Shown: one piece after another, positions 45,292 to 54,711 of the stretch
Position numbering within the stretch: position 1 is the stretch's first letter
Layout of the letters: each line of letters begins with the position of its first letter
The notes under the pieces: model-generated
Told to the model about the DNA's origin: nothing
Database searches by the model: none
The model's input: only the letters and a program-made list of their open reading frames with translations
Program-made: the position numbers and the translations under genes
DNA from: Hydrogenophilaceae bacterium
GTDB lineage: Bacteria; Pseudomonadota; Alphaproteobacteria; Caulobacterales; Aquidulcibacteraceae
Assembly: GCA_013389015.1 (NCBI GenBank)
Contig: JACAEE010000047.1
Coordinates: forward strand, 1 to 55,913
Direction of reading: 5' to 3'
DNA length: 55,913 nucleotides

Positions 45292-46626
45292 CTAGAGCGG
45301 CGCCGCTTCGATCGCGCTGCGCGGCCAGGTCACGCTGACGACCGCGCCGCTGATCGCGCCGGTGCGGTTGCGCGCGATGAGCTTGCCGCCGCTGCCCTCC
45401 AGGAGCGTTTTGGCGATGAAGAATCCGAGGCCGAGGCCCCCGGCCTTGCCGCGCTGCGCGCCGCGCCGGACTGAAAGATAGGGCGCGCCCAGGCGCGTGA
45501 GGACATCGCCGGAGAAGCCCGGCCCGTCGTCGCGCACCAGGATCGTGACCTCCTCATCGTTCCAGCGCGCTGCGACCTCGACCGCCTCCCGCGCGAAGCT
45601 CACGGCGTTTTCGATCAGGTTTCCAAGGCCATGCAGGATTTCCGGCATCCGCTTGAGATCGGGCGCCCGCGCCCCTTCGGGGCCTTCCAGGCGCACCGCG
45701 ATGGTCACGCCCTGGCCGCGATGCGGGCCGGCGGCTTCCTCCAGCAGCACCCCGAGCGGCGCGCGCGCATGGACCGCGTCGCCCGCCTCGGGTTTGATAG
45801 AGAGCTGCTGCAGAATGCCCCGGCAGCGCTCGGCTTGGGTCGCCAGAAGGTGGACATCATCCGCAAGCGGAGAATCCGCCGGCAGCGTCCGCTCCATCTC
45901 CTTGGCCGCCAGGTGGATGGTGGCGAGCGGGGTGCCCAGCGCATGCGCTGCGGCCGCTGCAAGCCCGCCGAGCGCCGAGAGCCGTTGCTCGCGCGCCAGC
46001 ACCGCCTCGGTGGCCGCCAGCGCCAGCGTCATCCGCTCTTCTTCCGCCGCCACCGCCCAGGCGTAGATTCCGGTGAATACGAGCCCGATGATCGCCGCCG
46101 TCGACAGCCCGGCCTCATAGAGCGGCGGCACGTCGAACGGCACGCCGTCGATCCAAGGCAAGGGCGCGCGCCAGGAGCGCAGCGCGGCCACGCTGACGAT
46201 CGCCAGGCTCGCGAGCAACGCCGTGATCGCGGGCCTCAGCACCGCCGCCGAAATCGCCACCGGCGCGATGAACAGCACCAGGAAGGGGTTCTGCACCCCC
46301 CCGGTCAGCCCCAGCAGCACCGCCAGCTGAATGATGTCATAGGCGAGTTGGACCCCCGCTTCCCATTCCTTCACCGGCCCCTGGATCGGCCGCGCGATCA
46401 TCAGGAAGAGGTTCACCCACGCGCTCATCGCGATGACCGCGAGCACCGGCCCCAGCGGGACCGAGAGCTGGAGCACGAACTCGACGAACAGCACCGCCGC
46501 CGTCTGGCCGATGATCGCGAGCCACCGGATCAGGATCAGCGTCTCCAGCCGCACGCGCCCGGGCCGGCGCCACACGGAGCGGGTGGAGAAGGTGCGGGTC
46601 GACAGGTCGGTCAGCTGCAGCGCCAT
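45292..46626 (-). CDS. regB: Sensor histidine kinase RegB/PrrB
   Basis: 444 aa. The N-terminal half has about six transmembrane segments and the quinone-site motif GGVQNPF. The kinase half has an H-box AAAAHALGTPLATI, the redox Cys in QAERCRGILQQLS, N-box LIENAVSFA, and DDGPGFS with GLGLGFF for ATP. In most RegB the residue after the phospho-His is Glu (HELGTP); here it is Ala (codon GCG). Senses quinone redox state and phosphorylates RegA. ATG 46626 is the likely start. No senC is beside it. Confidence 0.95.
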   Translation of the reverse strand: MALQLTDLSTRTFSTRSVWRRPGRVRLETLILIRWLAIIGQTAAVLFVEFVLQLSVPLGPVLAVIAMSAWVNLFLMIARPIQGPVKEWEAGVQLAYDIIQLAVLLGLTGGVQNPFLVLFIAPVAISAAVLRPAITALLASLAIVSVAALRSWRAPLPWIDGVPFDVPPLYEAGLSTAAIIGLVFTGIYAWAVAAEEERMTLALAATEAVLAREQRLSALGGLAAAAAHALGTPLATIHLAAKEMERTLPADSPLADDVHLLATQAERCRGILQQLSIKPEAGDAVHARAPLGVLLEEAAGPHRGQGVTIAVRLEGPEGARAPDLKRMPEILHGLGNLIENAVSFAREAVEVAARWNDEEVTILVRDDGPGFSGDVLTRLGAPYLSVRRGAQRGKAGGLGLGFFIAKTLLEGSGGKLIARNRTGAISGAVVSVTWPRSAIEAAPL

Positions 46627-46727
46627 GGGTCGGTCTTTCGCGCGTCGTCGCGGCGCGCGCAATCAGGGCTAAACCCGGCGCGGCCGCCGCCCTATGTAGG
46701 GTCTGGCTCGCGAGGGGAGGAGCAGGC

Positions 46728-47663
46728 ATGCGCATCGCCGTTCAGATGGACCCGATCGACTCCATGGTCGTCGAGCGCGACACCTCGCTTGCGCTCATGG
46801 CCGAGGCGCAGGCGCGGGGGCATGAGATCTGGTGGTTCACGCCGAACGAGCTCTTTTTCGAGGGCGGCGTCGTGCAGGCGCGGGCGCGGCGCGTGAGCGT
46901 GCGCCTCGCTCGCCCGCACTATGAGGCCCACGAAGAGGCGATCCGCGAGGCGGGCGCGTTCGATGTGATCTTGATCCGTCAGGATCCGCCGTTCGACATG
47001 GGCTATGTCTCCAACACCTACCTGCTCGAACGTGTGCCGGCGGCGACGCTCGTGCTCAATCGCCCGCAGGGCATCCGCAACATTCCCGAGAAGCTGTCCA
47101 CGCTGCGCTTTCCCGATCTCATTCCCCCGACCTTCGTCGGCCGCGATCTCGATGCGCTTGAAGCGTTCGCCAAGCGCTTCGATGCTGTGGTGCTGAAGCC
47201 CGCCTTCCTCGCCGGCGGCGAAGGCGTGATCAAGGCGCGCGCGCGCGAGCCTGATTTCCGCTGGCGCGCGACCAAGTTCATGGAGGAGGCGGGCCGCGAG
47301 CCGATCATCGCCCAGGAATTCCTCCCCGGCGTGAAGGACGGCGACAAGCGCGTGTTCGTGCTCGGCGGCGAAGCGATCGGCGCGGTGATGCGTCTGCCTC
47401 AGGGCGATGATTTCCGCGCCAATCTCCACGCCGGCGGCCGCGCGGTGAAGACGGACCTCGACGCGCGCGATCGCGAGATCGCCGCCGCCGTCGCGCCCTT
47501 GCTCGCCGAAGAGAGCATCCTCTTCGCCGGCCTCGACGTCATCGCCGGCCGCCTTACCGAGATCAACGTCACCTCGCCCACGCTGGTGCGCGAACTCGCC
47601 CGCTTCGGCGGCGCCGACATCCCCAAACTCTTCTGGGACCGCGTCGAAGCGCTGCGCAAGTAG
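46728..47663 (+). CDS. gshB: Glutathione synthetase-type ATP-grasp ligase
   Basis: 311 aa. IAVQMDPIDSM at the start, LIRQDPPFDMGYVSNTYLLE, QGIRNIPEKLSTLRFPDLIPP and FAGLDVIAGRLTEINVTSP are GshB signatures. It joins glutamylcysteine and glycine with ATP. The glycine-rich loop reads KPAFLAGGEGV where GshB usually has a GNGG- or GMGG-type loop, so it may be a divergent paralogue rather than the housekeeping enzyme. It is divergent from regB across about 100 bp. Confidence 0.85.
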   Translation: MRIAVQMDPIDSMVVERDTSLALMAEAQARGHEIWWFTPNELFFEGGVVQARARRVSVRLARPHYEAHEEAIREAGAFDVILIRQDPPFDMGYVSNTYLLERVPAATLVLNRPQGIRNIPEKLSTLRFPDLIPPTFVGRDLDALEAFAKRFDAVVLKPAFLAGGEGVIKARAREPDFRWRATKFMEEAGREPIIAQEFLPGVKDGDKRVFVLGGEAIGAVMRLPQGDDFRANLHAGGRAVKTDLDARDREIAAAVAPLLAEESILFAGLDVIAGRLTEINVTSPTLVRELARFGGADIPKLFWDRVEALRK

Positions 47664-47810
47664 CGCAAGAGGACTCCCGTCCTTCCCCCGAGGAGAAGGC
47701 GGTCCGCGATTCACGCGCGCCGAGCAAACCAGCCCGCCGCTTGCCAAGCGCGCGCCGGCGCGCGAACCATAGGCGCAGCGGCGTCAGACCGCGTGACAAG
47801 GGAGCGGCCA

Positions 47811-49388
47811 ATGGCGGTGCTGACGCGCGAACGCGCGCTGACTCGCGGGACCGAGATCGCGCTCATCGACGAATTCGGCGAGACCGCCTGGGCCGCGCTC
47901 GACGCCCGCGTCAACGCGCTCGTGCACGCTTTGCGCGGCCTGGGGCTGAAGGCGGGCGACACGCTGGCCGTCGTGCTCGGCAATCGCCGCGAATGGTTCG
48001 AGGTCGCGCTCGCCTGCGCCCATGGCGGCTTCGTCTACGTGCCGGTGAATTGGCACTGGGTCGCCGATGAACTGGCTTACGTCTTCCAGGATGCGCAGGC
48101 CGCCGCCGTCGTCGTCGAGCCGCGCTACGCTGAGGCGGTCGCCGTCGCGCTCCGCGATCCGCGCGGCGCCGGCGTGCGCGCCGTCATCGCGATCGGCGGC
48201 GCGGAGAAAGACGCGCTGCGCGAGGAGCCGCGGGCGGCGAGCTACGAAGCGCTGATCGCCGCCGCGCCCGCGCACGAGCCCGAGGATCAGGCCATGGGCG
48301 GCCCGATGTTCTACACGTCGGGCACGACGGGGCGCCCCAAGGGCGTGCGCGGCGCGCTGGCGGCCGCGCGCGGCGTCCCGCCGGAAATGTTGCAGATGAT
48401 GGGCGCCAGCTTCACGCGCTTCTTTCCGATCCCCGGCCGCACGCTGCTCTGCGGCCCGTTCTATCATTCCGCACAATGGGCGTTCTCGTTCCTGCCGCTG
48501 GCTGCGGGCTCCTCGGTCGTGATGCAGCACAAGTTCGACGCCGCCGGCGTTCTCGATCTGATCGATCGCTGCGGCGTCACCAATCTCCATCTCGTGCCCA
48601 CGCAGATGAAGCGCCTGCTCGATCTGCCGGCTGACGTGAAGGCGCGCTTCAGCGGCCGAAGCCTCGCGATCGCGATCCATGGCGCGGCCCCCTGTCCCCC
48701 GGCCGTCAAGCGCGGCATGATCGAATGGTGGGGCGAGAAGATCAGCGAATATTACGGCTCCACCGAAGGCTCGATCATCTCTCTCATCACCGCGCCCGAA
48801 TGGCTGGCCAAGGGCGGCAGCGTCGGCAAGCCGTCAGAGATGGTCGAAGTCCTGGTGATCGGCGATGACGGCCGGCCGGTTCCTCCGGGTACGGACGGCC
48901 AGCTCTATTTCCGCAATCTCAGCGGCGCCGACTTCGTCTACCACAACGATCCCGAGAAGACCGCCGCCGCGCATCTGGCGCCGGGCGTCTTCACCACCGG
49001 CGATGTCGGCCGCATCGATGCGGACGGCTATCTCTGGCTGTCGGACCGCAAGATCGACATGATCATTTCCGGCGGCGTCAACATCTATCCGGCCGAGATC
49101 GAAGGCGTGCTGAACGCCCATCCTGCGGTCGAGGATTGCGCCGTCATCGGCGTGCCGGATGAAGAATATGGCGAGAGCGTCAAGGCGATCGTGGTCGCCA
49201 AGCCGGACGCAATCCCCGGCGCCGCGCTCGCCGCCGAGCTCATCGCCCACTGTCGCGTCTTGCTCGCCGGCTACAAGGCGCCGAGAAGCGTCGACTTCAT
49301 CGACGCCATCCCCCGCTCCGCCGCCGGCAAGATCCAGAAGAAGCCGCTGCGTGATCCCTATTGGCGCGGCGCCGAGCGCAGAATCTAG
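47811..49388 (+). CDS. AMP-forming acyl-CoA synthetase
   Basis: 525 aa, ANL superfamily. P-loop FYTSGTTGRPKGV, YYGSTEGS, TTGDVGRIDADGYLWLSDR, ISGGVNIYPAEIE, and the C-terminal catalytic Lys in SAAGKIQKKPLR. Activates a fatty or aromatic acid to its CoA thioester. ATG 47811 has GGGAGCGG before it. It overlaps the convergent SLC13 transporter by 4 bp. Substrate unknown. Confidence 0.92.
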   Translation: MAVLTRERALTRGTEIALIDEFGETAWAALDARVNALVHALRGLGLKAGDTLAVVLGNRREWFEVALACAHGGFVYVPVNWHWVADELAYVFQDAQAAAVVVEPRYAEAVAVALRDPRGAGVRAVIAIGGAEKDALREEPRAASYEALIAAAPAHEPEDQAMGGPMFYTSGTTGRPKGVRGALAAARGVPPEMLQMMGASFTRFFPIPGRTLLCGPFYHSAQWAFSFLPLAAGSSVVMQHKFDAAGVLDLIDRCGVTNLHLVPTQMKRLLDLPADVKARFSGRSLAIAIHGAAPCPPAVKRGMIEWWGEKISEYYGSTEGSIISLITAPEWLAKGGSVGKPSEMVEVLVIGDDGRPVPPGTDGQLYFRNLSGADFVYHNDPEKTAAAHLAPGVFTTGDVGRIDADGYLWLSDRKIDMIISGGVNIYPAEIEGVLNAHPAVEDCAVIGVPDEEYGESVKAIVVAKPDAIPGAALAAELIAHCRVLLAGYKAPRSVDFIDAIPRSAAGKIQKKPLRDPYWRGAERRI

Positions 49389-50842
49389 AGCCCCAGCACC
49401 CGCGTCGCGGAGATGATCAGGAAGAACGCCGCGATATTGAGGCACGCGCCCACGATCAGCATCCGGCGCAATGTGACGAGCCCTGAGGCGTAGGCGATCG
49501 CATTGGGCGGCGTCGCCACCGGCAGCATGAAGGCGAAGCTCGCCGCGATCGCCATCGGAAAGCCGAGCGTCTTGAGATCGACGCCGGTCGCCGCCGCCAC
49601 CGCCGCCGCGATCGGCAGCATCGAGGTGAGCGTCGCCACGTTCGAAGCCACTTCCGAGACCAGGATCGTGGCCGCTGCCAGCGCCGCGATGAGCCCCGCG
49701 ATCGTCACCCAATCCATCGCCGCGATCCGTTCGCCGATCCAGTGCGTGAGGTCCGTCGCCTCCATCGCCGCCGCGAGCGAGAGCCCGCCGCCGAACATGA
49801 TCACGATGCCCCACGGAATCCGCTCCGCCGTCGGCCAGTCGATCAGCCGCTCGCCCGCCGCGCGGCCCGAGGGGATGAGAAAGAGCGAGATCGCCCCGAT
49901 GAGCGCGATGCCGGCGTCCGAGAGCGTCGACAGCCCCGGCGTCAAATTGAGCAGGGGACGGAACATCCAGAGGAACGCGACCACGCCGAACACCGCCGCG
50001 ATCCGCGCCTCCGGTCCCGAGAGCGGTCCCAGCTGATCGAGCTGCGCCTGCAGCGTGCGATTGATCTGCGCCATTTGCGCGGGGTCGCGCGGGCGCACCG
50101 GCCAGGTGACGAGCAACCACGCCAGCGGCAGCATGACGAGCGCCATCGGCGCCGCCGCCAGCGCCCAGGCCGCGAAGCTCACCTCCTCCCCTGCGCGCGC
50201 GAAGAACTCGATCGCGACAAGATTGGTCGGCGAGCCGACCGGCATCACGATCCCACCGATCGTCGCGGCGTGCGCGAGCCCGAGCATCAAGGCGCCGCCG
50301 AGCGCCAGATCGGCTTCGCCGTCGGGATTGGCTGCGCGCGCCGCGCCGAACGCAATCGGCGCCAGCATCAGCGTCGTCGCCGTGTTCGAGATCCACATCG
50401 AGATCAGCGCGGCCGCGACCATGAAGCCGGCGACCATCGCCTTTGGCCGCCCACGCGCGCGCACCACGACATTGAGCGCCAGCCGCTCGTGCAGCCGCCA
50501 CTTCTCGACCGCCGCGCCGAGGATGAAGCCGCCGATGAACAGGTAGAGGATCGGATCGGCGTAGGGCGCCGCCGCCTGGTCCATCGTCACCACGCCAAGC
50601 GCGGGCAGGAGCGCGAGCGGCAGCAGCGCGGTCACCGCGATCGGCACGGCCTCGGTGACCCACCAGATCACCATCAGCGCCGCGAGCGCGACCACGATCC
50701 AGGCGTCGGGGGTGAGGTTCGCCGGGCGCGGCGCTGCGAGGATGATCACGGCCGCTCCGAGGCCGACGCCGAGCCCCACGAGCTTTGTCCGCGGCCCCCC
50801 CACGCTCGGTTCGTCGCCGCTTGTCTCCGCGATTCGCGCCAT
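49385..50842 (-). CDS. SLC13/DASS family anion transporter
   Basis: 485 aa with about 11-12 hydrophobic segments. ISNTATTLMLAPIA and, at the other ion site, PVGSPTNLVAIEFF correspond to the paired SNT-type motifs of DASS transporters. Probably sodium-coupled uptake of dicarboxylates or sulfate. Its neighbours do not narrow the substrate. Confidence 0.9.
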   Translation of the reverse strand: MARIAETSGDEPSVGGPRTKLVGLGVGLGAAVIILAAPRPANLTPDAWIVVALAALMVIWWVTEAVPIAVTALLPLALLPALGVVTMDQAAAPYADPILYLFIGGFILGAAVEKWRLHERLALNVVVRARGRPKAMVAGFMVAAALISMWISNTATTLMLAPIAFGAARAANPDGEADLALGGALMLGLAHAATIGGIVMPVGSPTNLVAIEFFARAGEEVSFAAWALAAAPMALVMLPLAWLLVTWPVRPRDPAQMAQINRTLQAQLDQLGPLSGPEARIAAVFGVVAFLWMFRPLLNLTPGLSTLSDAGIALIGAISLFLIPSGRAAGERLIDWPTAERIPWGIVIMFGGGLSLAAAMEATDLTHWIGERIAAMDWVTIAGLIAALAAATILVSEVASNVATLTSMLPIAAAVAAATGVDLKTLGFPMAIAASFAFMLPVATPPNAIAYASGLVTLRRMLIVGACLNIAAFFLIISATRVLGL

Positions 50843-50894
50843 CTGATTCCGCCTGCGCCGCTCTTAGCGGCGCGGGCGGGCCGGGGCGAGGCGT

Positions 50895-51491
50895 CTAGCG
50901 TCCGTCATCGCGCGCCAGGCGCAGAAATTCCTGGCGCGTGCGTTCATCGTCACGCACCACGCCCATCAGCCGCGAGGTCACCAAGTGCGACCCCGGCGTG
51001 TTCACGCCCCGCAGCGTCATGCAGGAATGTTCCGCCTCGATCACCACGCCCACGCCTTGCGGCTCCAGGATGTCCTGGATCGCCTGGGCGATTTCGGCGG
51101 TGAGCTTCTCCTGGATCTGCAGCCGCCGCGCGAAGCCCTGGACCACGCGCGCAAGCTTGGAGATGCCGACGACCTTGTTCGTCGGCAGATAGCCGACATG
51201 CGCCCGGCCCACGACCGGCAGCATATGATGCTCGCAGAAGCTGACCACCGGAATGTCGCGCAGGACGACGAGCTCGTCATAGCCCCCGACCTCCTCGAAC
51301 GTGCGTTCCAGGTACGCGCGCGGATCGGCGTCGTAGCCGGCGAAAAGCTCGCGATAGGAGCGCGCCACCCGCGCCGGCGTCTCCCGGAGGCCCTCGCGGT
51401 CCGGGTCGTCTCCCGCCCATTCGATCAGCACGCGCACGGCGGCTTCGGCTTCGGCTTGGGTGCGCTTGGTCTTGCTGGATTGGCTGGCCAT
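50895..51491 (-). CDS. folE: GTP cyclohydrolase I
   Basis: 198 aa, family length. [37 protein letters not shown] (Zn Cys and the catalytic His), [15 protein letters not shown] and HSCMTLRGV with the second Zn Cys. First step from GTP to tetrahydrofolate/pterin. It is 50 bp from the VOC gene on the same strand. Confidence 0.97.
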   Translation of the reverse strand: MASQSSKTKRTQAEAEAAVRVLIEWAGDDPDREGLRETPARVARSYRELFAGYDADPRAYLERTFEEVGGYDELVVLRDIPVVSFCEHHMLPVVGRAHVGYLPTNKVVGISKLARVVQGFARRLQIQEKLTAEIAQAIQDILEPQGVGVVIEAEHSCMTLRGVNTPGSHLVTSRLMGVVRDDERTRQEFLRLARDDGR

Positions 51492-51541
51492 GGCCGCTAT
51501 GTGGCGCCTTGCACGCCGGACGCCAACCCGCGCGCCGGATC

Positions 51542-52078
51542 CTATTCCGCCGCCACGGCCTTGGCCTTGTGCATCGTCATGCTGGGTTTGGCCGGGGCGC
51601 GCGGAACGTCGTCGCTGTTGAGCGCCAGGAGCGCGAAGTCGCGATCCGCCTGGGTGAACGCGCCGGTCGTCAGGCAGAACTCGACGAGATTATCGTTCGG
51701 GTCCTTGGTGTAGATCGAGCGGCACCAGCCGTGATCGATCTCCATTACGTCGCGCCCGCTCGCCAGCCACTGATCGCGCCTGCGATCGAGATCGGCGCGG
51801 TCCCTCACGTCGAAGGCGATGTGATTGATGAAATCCGGCACCCCGGCCGCCTTGGAGATATTGGTCTCCACTGTGTCGCCGCCCGGCGTGCCGTGCATCT
51901 CCCAGAACGCGACGAACTTGTTGTCGTCTTCCATCCGATAGAAAAAGTGTTTCGCCCAGCCGCCGCCCGGCGTCTCGCCGATCTCGACCTTCACCAGCTC
52001 CATCCCCATCACGCCTTCGTAGAAGGCGTGGCAGGCTTTGATGTCGCGCGTCGCCAGCGCCAGATGATGATAGCCCAT
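51542..52078 (-). CDS. VOC family (glyoxalase/dioxygenase) protein
   Basis: 178 aa. [20 protein letters not shown] is the first beta-alpha-beta unit of the vicinal-oxygen-chelate fold, and [19 protein letters not shown] the second. His of HHLA and His of NHIAF are probable metal ligands. ATG 52078. It lies 4 bp after the carboxymuconolactone-decarboxylase-family gene, so the two form a small operon, probably breakdown of an aromatic or oxidised compound. Confidence 0.9.
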   Translation of the reverse strand: MGYHHLALATRDIKACHAFYEGVMGMELVKVEIGETPGGGWAKHFFYRMEDDNKFVAFWEMHGTPGGDTVETNISKAAGVPDFINHIAFDVRDRADLDRRRDQWLASGRDVMEIDHGWCRSIYTKDPNDNLVEFCLTTGAFTQADRDFALLALNSDDVPRAPAKPSMTMHKAKAVAAE

Positions 52079-52082
52079 TTGC

Positions 52083-52724
52083 TCAGTCCTTCCTCCTGTC
52101 CGCAAACGCCATCGGATCGACGAAACTTTCGTGCGGCCCGGGGACTTCCACGATCCGTTCGTCGACGTCGTCGAACTCGCACTTGAGCGCGCGCGTCATC
52201 ACCGCATGCATATCATAGAGCGCCGTGATGTATGTGAACTCGAGAATCTCCTCGTCGGAGAGATGCGCCTTCAGCACGTCGAACACCGCATCCGGCGTGC
52301 GCCCGCCGTCGAGCACGAGGCAATCGGCGTAGGCCAAGAGCGCGCGCTCGAGCGGGGAGAACAGGTCGCTCACCTGCCAATGCGCGATCGCCGCGATCTT
52401 CGCTTCGGGCACATTGAGCTGCCGCAGCGATTTGCAGTGCTGCGAGAACACGAATTGCGAGCCGCGCGCATAGCCCGCCCGCGTCTGCCCCAGCTCGCGC
52501 AGCACAGGGTCGAGCTTCCGCTTCTTCGAGCGGTAATATTGAAAGCCTTCCATGCAATGCTTGAGGCAGTCGGGCGAATTGGCGAACACCGTCCACCAAT
52601 TGCCCGGCGTCCCCGTCGCCGTGCCGGGTTCCGCCACCGGATCGCGCTCGCCGAACAACAGGCGATAGACGCCCTGGGTGTACGCGTCGGCTTCCGCCTT
52701 CGGCACTTCGCGCAAGCGCGGCAT
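52083..52724 (-). CDS. Carboxymuconolactone decarboxylase/AhpD-like protein
   Basis: 213 aa, helical. ELGQTRAGYARGSQFVFSQHCK fits the CMD/AhpD core in which a Cys and His near the helix are reactive, though only one Cys of the usual CxxC is present (SQHCKSL). First gene of the operon with the VOC gene. A hydrolase or peroxidase-like role is possible, not shown. Confidence 0.82.
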   Translation of the reverse strand: MPRLREVPKAEADAYTQGVYRLLFGERDPVAEPGTATGTPGNWWTVFANSPDCLKHCMEGFQYYRSKKRKLDPVLRELGQTRAGYARGSQFVFSQHCKSLRQLNVPEAKIAAIAHWQVSDLFSPLERALLAYADCLVLDGGRTPDAVFDVLKAHLSDEEILEFTYITALYDMHAVMTRALKCEFDDVDERIVEVPGPHESFVDPMAFADRRKD

Positions 52725-52790
52725 GCGGCCTCCCTTTGCATTAGTGCGGCAAGACTATGCGCCGCGCCGCAAATGCGCCATGCCTGACGC

Positions 52791-53312
52791 ATGGTGAGCG
52801 CGGCGCGTCTGCCCATTCTTCGTCGTCAGTTCGAGTTGACGTGGCGCCTGGCGGTGGAGCACCTGCCGGCGCTGACCGACGCGATGTGCCTCTGGCGCCC
52901 GGCGCCCGGCGCCTGGACGGTGCGTCAAGGCGACGACGGCGCTTGGCGACCGGACTGGGCGGACGCCGAGCCGAGCCCGGCGCCGCCGGTGACGATCGCC
53001 TGGCTCACTTGGCACATGGATTGGTGGTGGTCGGGCCTAATCTCGGCCGTCCGCAACGAGCCGCAACGCCCGCGCGAATGCGTCCATTGGCCCGGAAGCG
53101 CGGCGCTGGTCATTGCCCGCCTGGACGCGCTGGCCGCAGACTGGAAACGGGAACTCGATCGCCTCGCTGAGCCCGATCTCGAGTCTCCGCTGGCTTATCC
53201 CTGGCCGGCGCCGCGCCCTCTGGGCGACGCGCTCGCCTGGACCAATGTCGAGCTCACGAAGAACGTCGCCGAGATCGGCATGCTGCGTCACATCTATCAG
53301 GCGCAGCGTTGA
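52791..53312 (+). CDS. DinB-family protein
   Basis: 173 aa. A four-helix DinB-like fold is suggested by RQFELTWRLAVEHLPALTDA, WRPAPGAWTVRQ, ITIAWLTWHMDWWWSG-like text and NVAEIGMLRHIYQ; His residues in those helices are the usual metal ligands. Putative metal-dependent enzyme of unknown substrate. Divergent from the CMD gene across 66 bp. Confidence 0.82.
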   Translation: MVSAARLPILRRQFELTWRLAVEHLPALTDAMCLWRPAPGAWTVRQGDDGAWRPDWADAEPSPAPPVTIAWLTWHMDWWWSGLISAVRNEPQRPRECVHWPGSAALVIARLDALAADWKRELDRLAEPDLESPLAYPWPAPRPLGDALAWTNVELTKNVAEIGMLRHIYQAQR

Positions 53313-53317
53313 ATGGA

Positions 53318-53404
53318 TGGTGCCCCAGGTCCGACTCGAACGGACACGCCCTTGCGAGCGGCAGATTTTGAGTCTGCTGCGTCTACCGGTTCCGCCACTG
53401 GGGC
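53318..53404 (-). tRNA. tRNA-Leu(CAA)
   Basis: 87 nt including CCA. Acceptor GCCCCAG pairs with CTGGGGC. Anticodon arm GCAGA-CTCAAAA-TCTGC with anticodon CAA, reading UUG. A long class-II variable arm (CGCTCGCAAGGGCG) and T arm GTTCGAGTC confirm leucine. It sits five bases after the DinB gene on the other strand. Confidence 0.96.
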
Positions 53405-53515
53405 GCGGAAGGTGGGGGAGGTAGGAGCGCGGGCGCGCTCTTGTCAATTGCGGCCCGGCGGCGCCGCAGTCAGCGTTAATGACGCCTTGGCCCGGCTCAT
53501 GCTAGGGCCGGGGCC

Positions 53516-54148
53516 ATGACGGTCTCCACTGATCCCGCCCAGCCGGCGCCGGCTGAGCCTTCGCCGCGCCGCTCCCTGCGCGCCCGGCTGATGGATGTCG
53601 CCCGCGGTCCCAACGCGGAACGGACGATGTGGGCGGTGTCGTTCACGGAAAGCTCGTTCTTCCCGCTGCCGCCCGATCTGCTGCTCGGCCCCATGGCGGC
53701 GCTGCAGCCGAAGAAATGGCTGCGCTACGCCATCGGCTGCACCATCGCTTCCGTGCTCGGCGGCCTCTTGGGCTACGCCATCGGCATGTATCTGTTCGAG
53801 CTCGTCGGCCAGGCGATCCTCAACGTTTTCGGCTACGCCGGCGAGCGTGAGGCGGCCCTGCGCGAGGAATACGCGAAATGGGGCGCCTGGGTGATCCTGA
53901 TCAAGGGCCTCACCCCCATCCCCTACAAGCTTGTCACCATTCTCTCCGGCGCCATGGCGTTCTCGCTGCCGATCTTCATCGTCACATCGGCGATCACGCG
54001 CGGCGCGCGCTTCCTGATCGTCGCCTGGATTTTCCAGAAGTTCGGGCCGGGCGTCGCGCCGATGATCGAGAAGCGGCTGGGGATCGTGCTCCTCTTGGTC
54101 GCGCTCGCCATCGTCGCGATCGTGGTGGCGCTCCGGTACCTGCACTGA
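53516..54148 (+). CDS. YqaA/DedA-like membrane protein
   Basis: 210 aa with four to five hydrophobic segments. SFTESSFFPLPPDLLL and LIKGLTPIPYKLVTILSGAM are the two re-entrant motifs of the SNARE-associated/DedA fold (YqaA type). Such proteins act in lipid flipping and membrane homeostasis. It heads a plus-strand run toward dsbB, 53 bp downstream. Confidence 0.9.
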   Translation: MTVSTDPAQPAPAEPSPRRSLRARLMDVARGPNAERTMWAVSFTESSFFPLPPDLLLGPMAALQPKKWLRYAIGCTIASVLGGLLGYAIGMYLFELVGQAILNVFGYAGEREAALREEYAKWGAWVILIKGLTPIPYKLVTILSGAMAFSLPIFIVTSAITRGARFLIVAWIFQKFGPGVAPMIEKRLGIVLLLVALAIVAIVVALRYLH

Positions 54149-54201
54149 CGCGGCGCGACGCCGCAGACTCGCCGCGCGGCGTTCGCGCTTAGGATGAGGC
54201 C

Positions 54202-54711
54202 ATGTCCGCCCTGGCCTCGCGCATGCTCCCGTTTTGGGCGCTTGTGGCTCTCGCCGCCTGCGCCGCGATCTTGAGCGCAGCGCATCTTTTCGAACGCGTC
54301 GGCGACCTGGCGCCGTGCGCGCTGTGCTACAAGCAGCGGCAGGTCTATTGGGGCGCGGGCGCCTTCGCCCTGGTCGGCTTCGCCGGCACCTTGGTCTTCC
54401 GCCAGATCGCGGTGAAGCGCGCGGTGGCCGCGCTTCTCGGCGTCGCGTTTCTGATCGGCGCGATCGTGGCGATGTACCATGTGGCGGTGGAGCAGAAATG
54501 GATCGTGGCCCAGTGCGATCTTTTCGGCCCTCGCGAGATTCCGGCCTTCGACGCCCAGGCGACGTTCGACATCCCGGCCTGCGATGAAGTGCAGTGGGCC
54601 TTCCTCGGCGTCTCGATGGCCGGCTGGAACGGCCTGATCTCGGCGGCGCTGGCGGCGGCGAGCTTCCTGGTGGCGGCCGCGCCCCGTCCGGTGATAGAGG
54701 GCGACGCATGA
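54202..54711 (+). CDS. dsbB: Disulfide bond formation protein DsbB
   Basis: 169 aa, four transmembrane segments. The redox pair Cys39-x-x-Cys42 is in APCALCYKQR and the second pair in VAQCDLF and DIPACDEV, outside the membrane. It passes electrons from DsbA to ubiquinone. Its stop overlaps the coq7 start by 4 bp, putting a quinone user next to a quinone-making enzyme. Confidence 0.93.
   Translation: MSALASRMLPFWALVALAACAAILSAAHLFERVGDLAPCALCYKQRQVYWGAGAFALVGFAGTLVFRQIAVKRAVAALLGVAFLIGAIVAMYHVAVEQKWIVAQCDLFGPREIPAFDAQATFDIPACDEVQWAFLGVSMAGWNGLISAALAAASFLVAAAPRPVIEGDA

Noticed and set aside
45631-46896. 421-aa plus-strand open frame over regB
   Set aside because: Arg/His-rich shadow antisense to a clear histidine kinase.
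48834-50663. 609-aa and 453-aa open frames over the acyl-CoA synthetase and SLC13 genes
   Set aside because: Arg/Asp repeats with no domain; both are out-of-frame or antisense readings of the real genes.
53444-54709. 421-aa minus-strand open frame
   Set aside because: Pro/Arg/Ser-rich, antisense to the DedA-like and dsbB genes.
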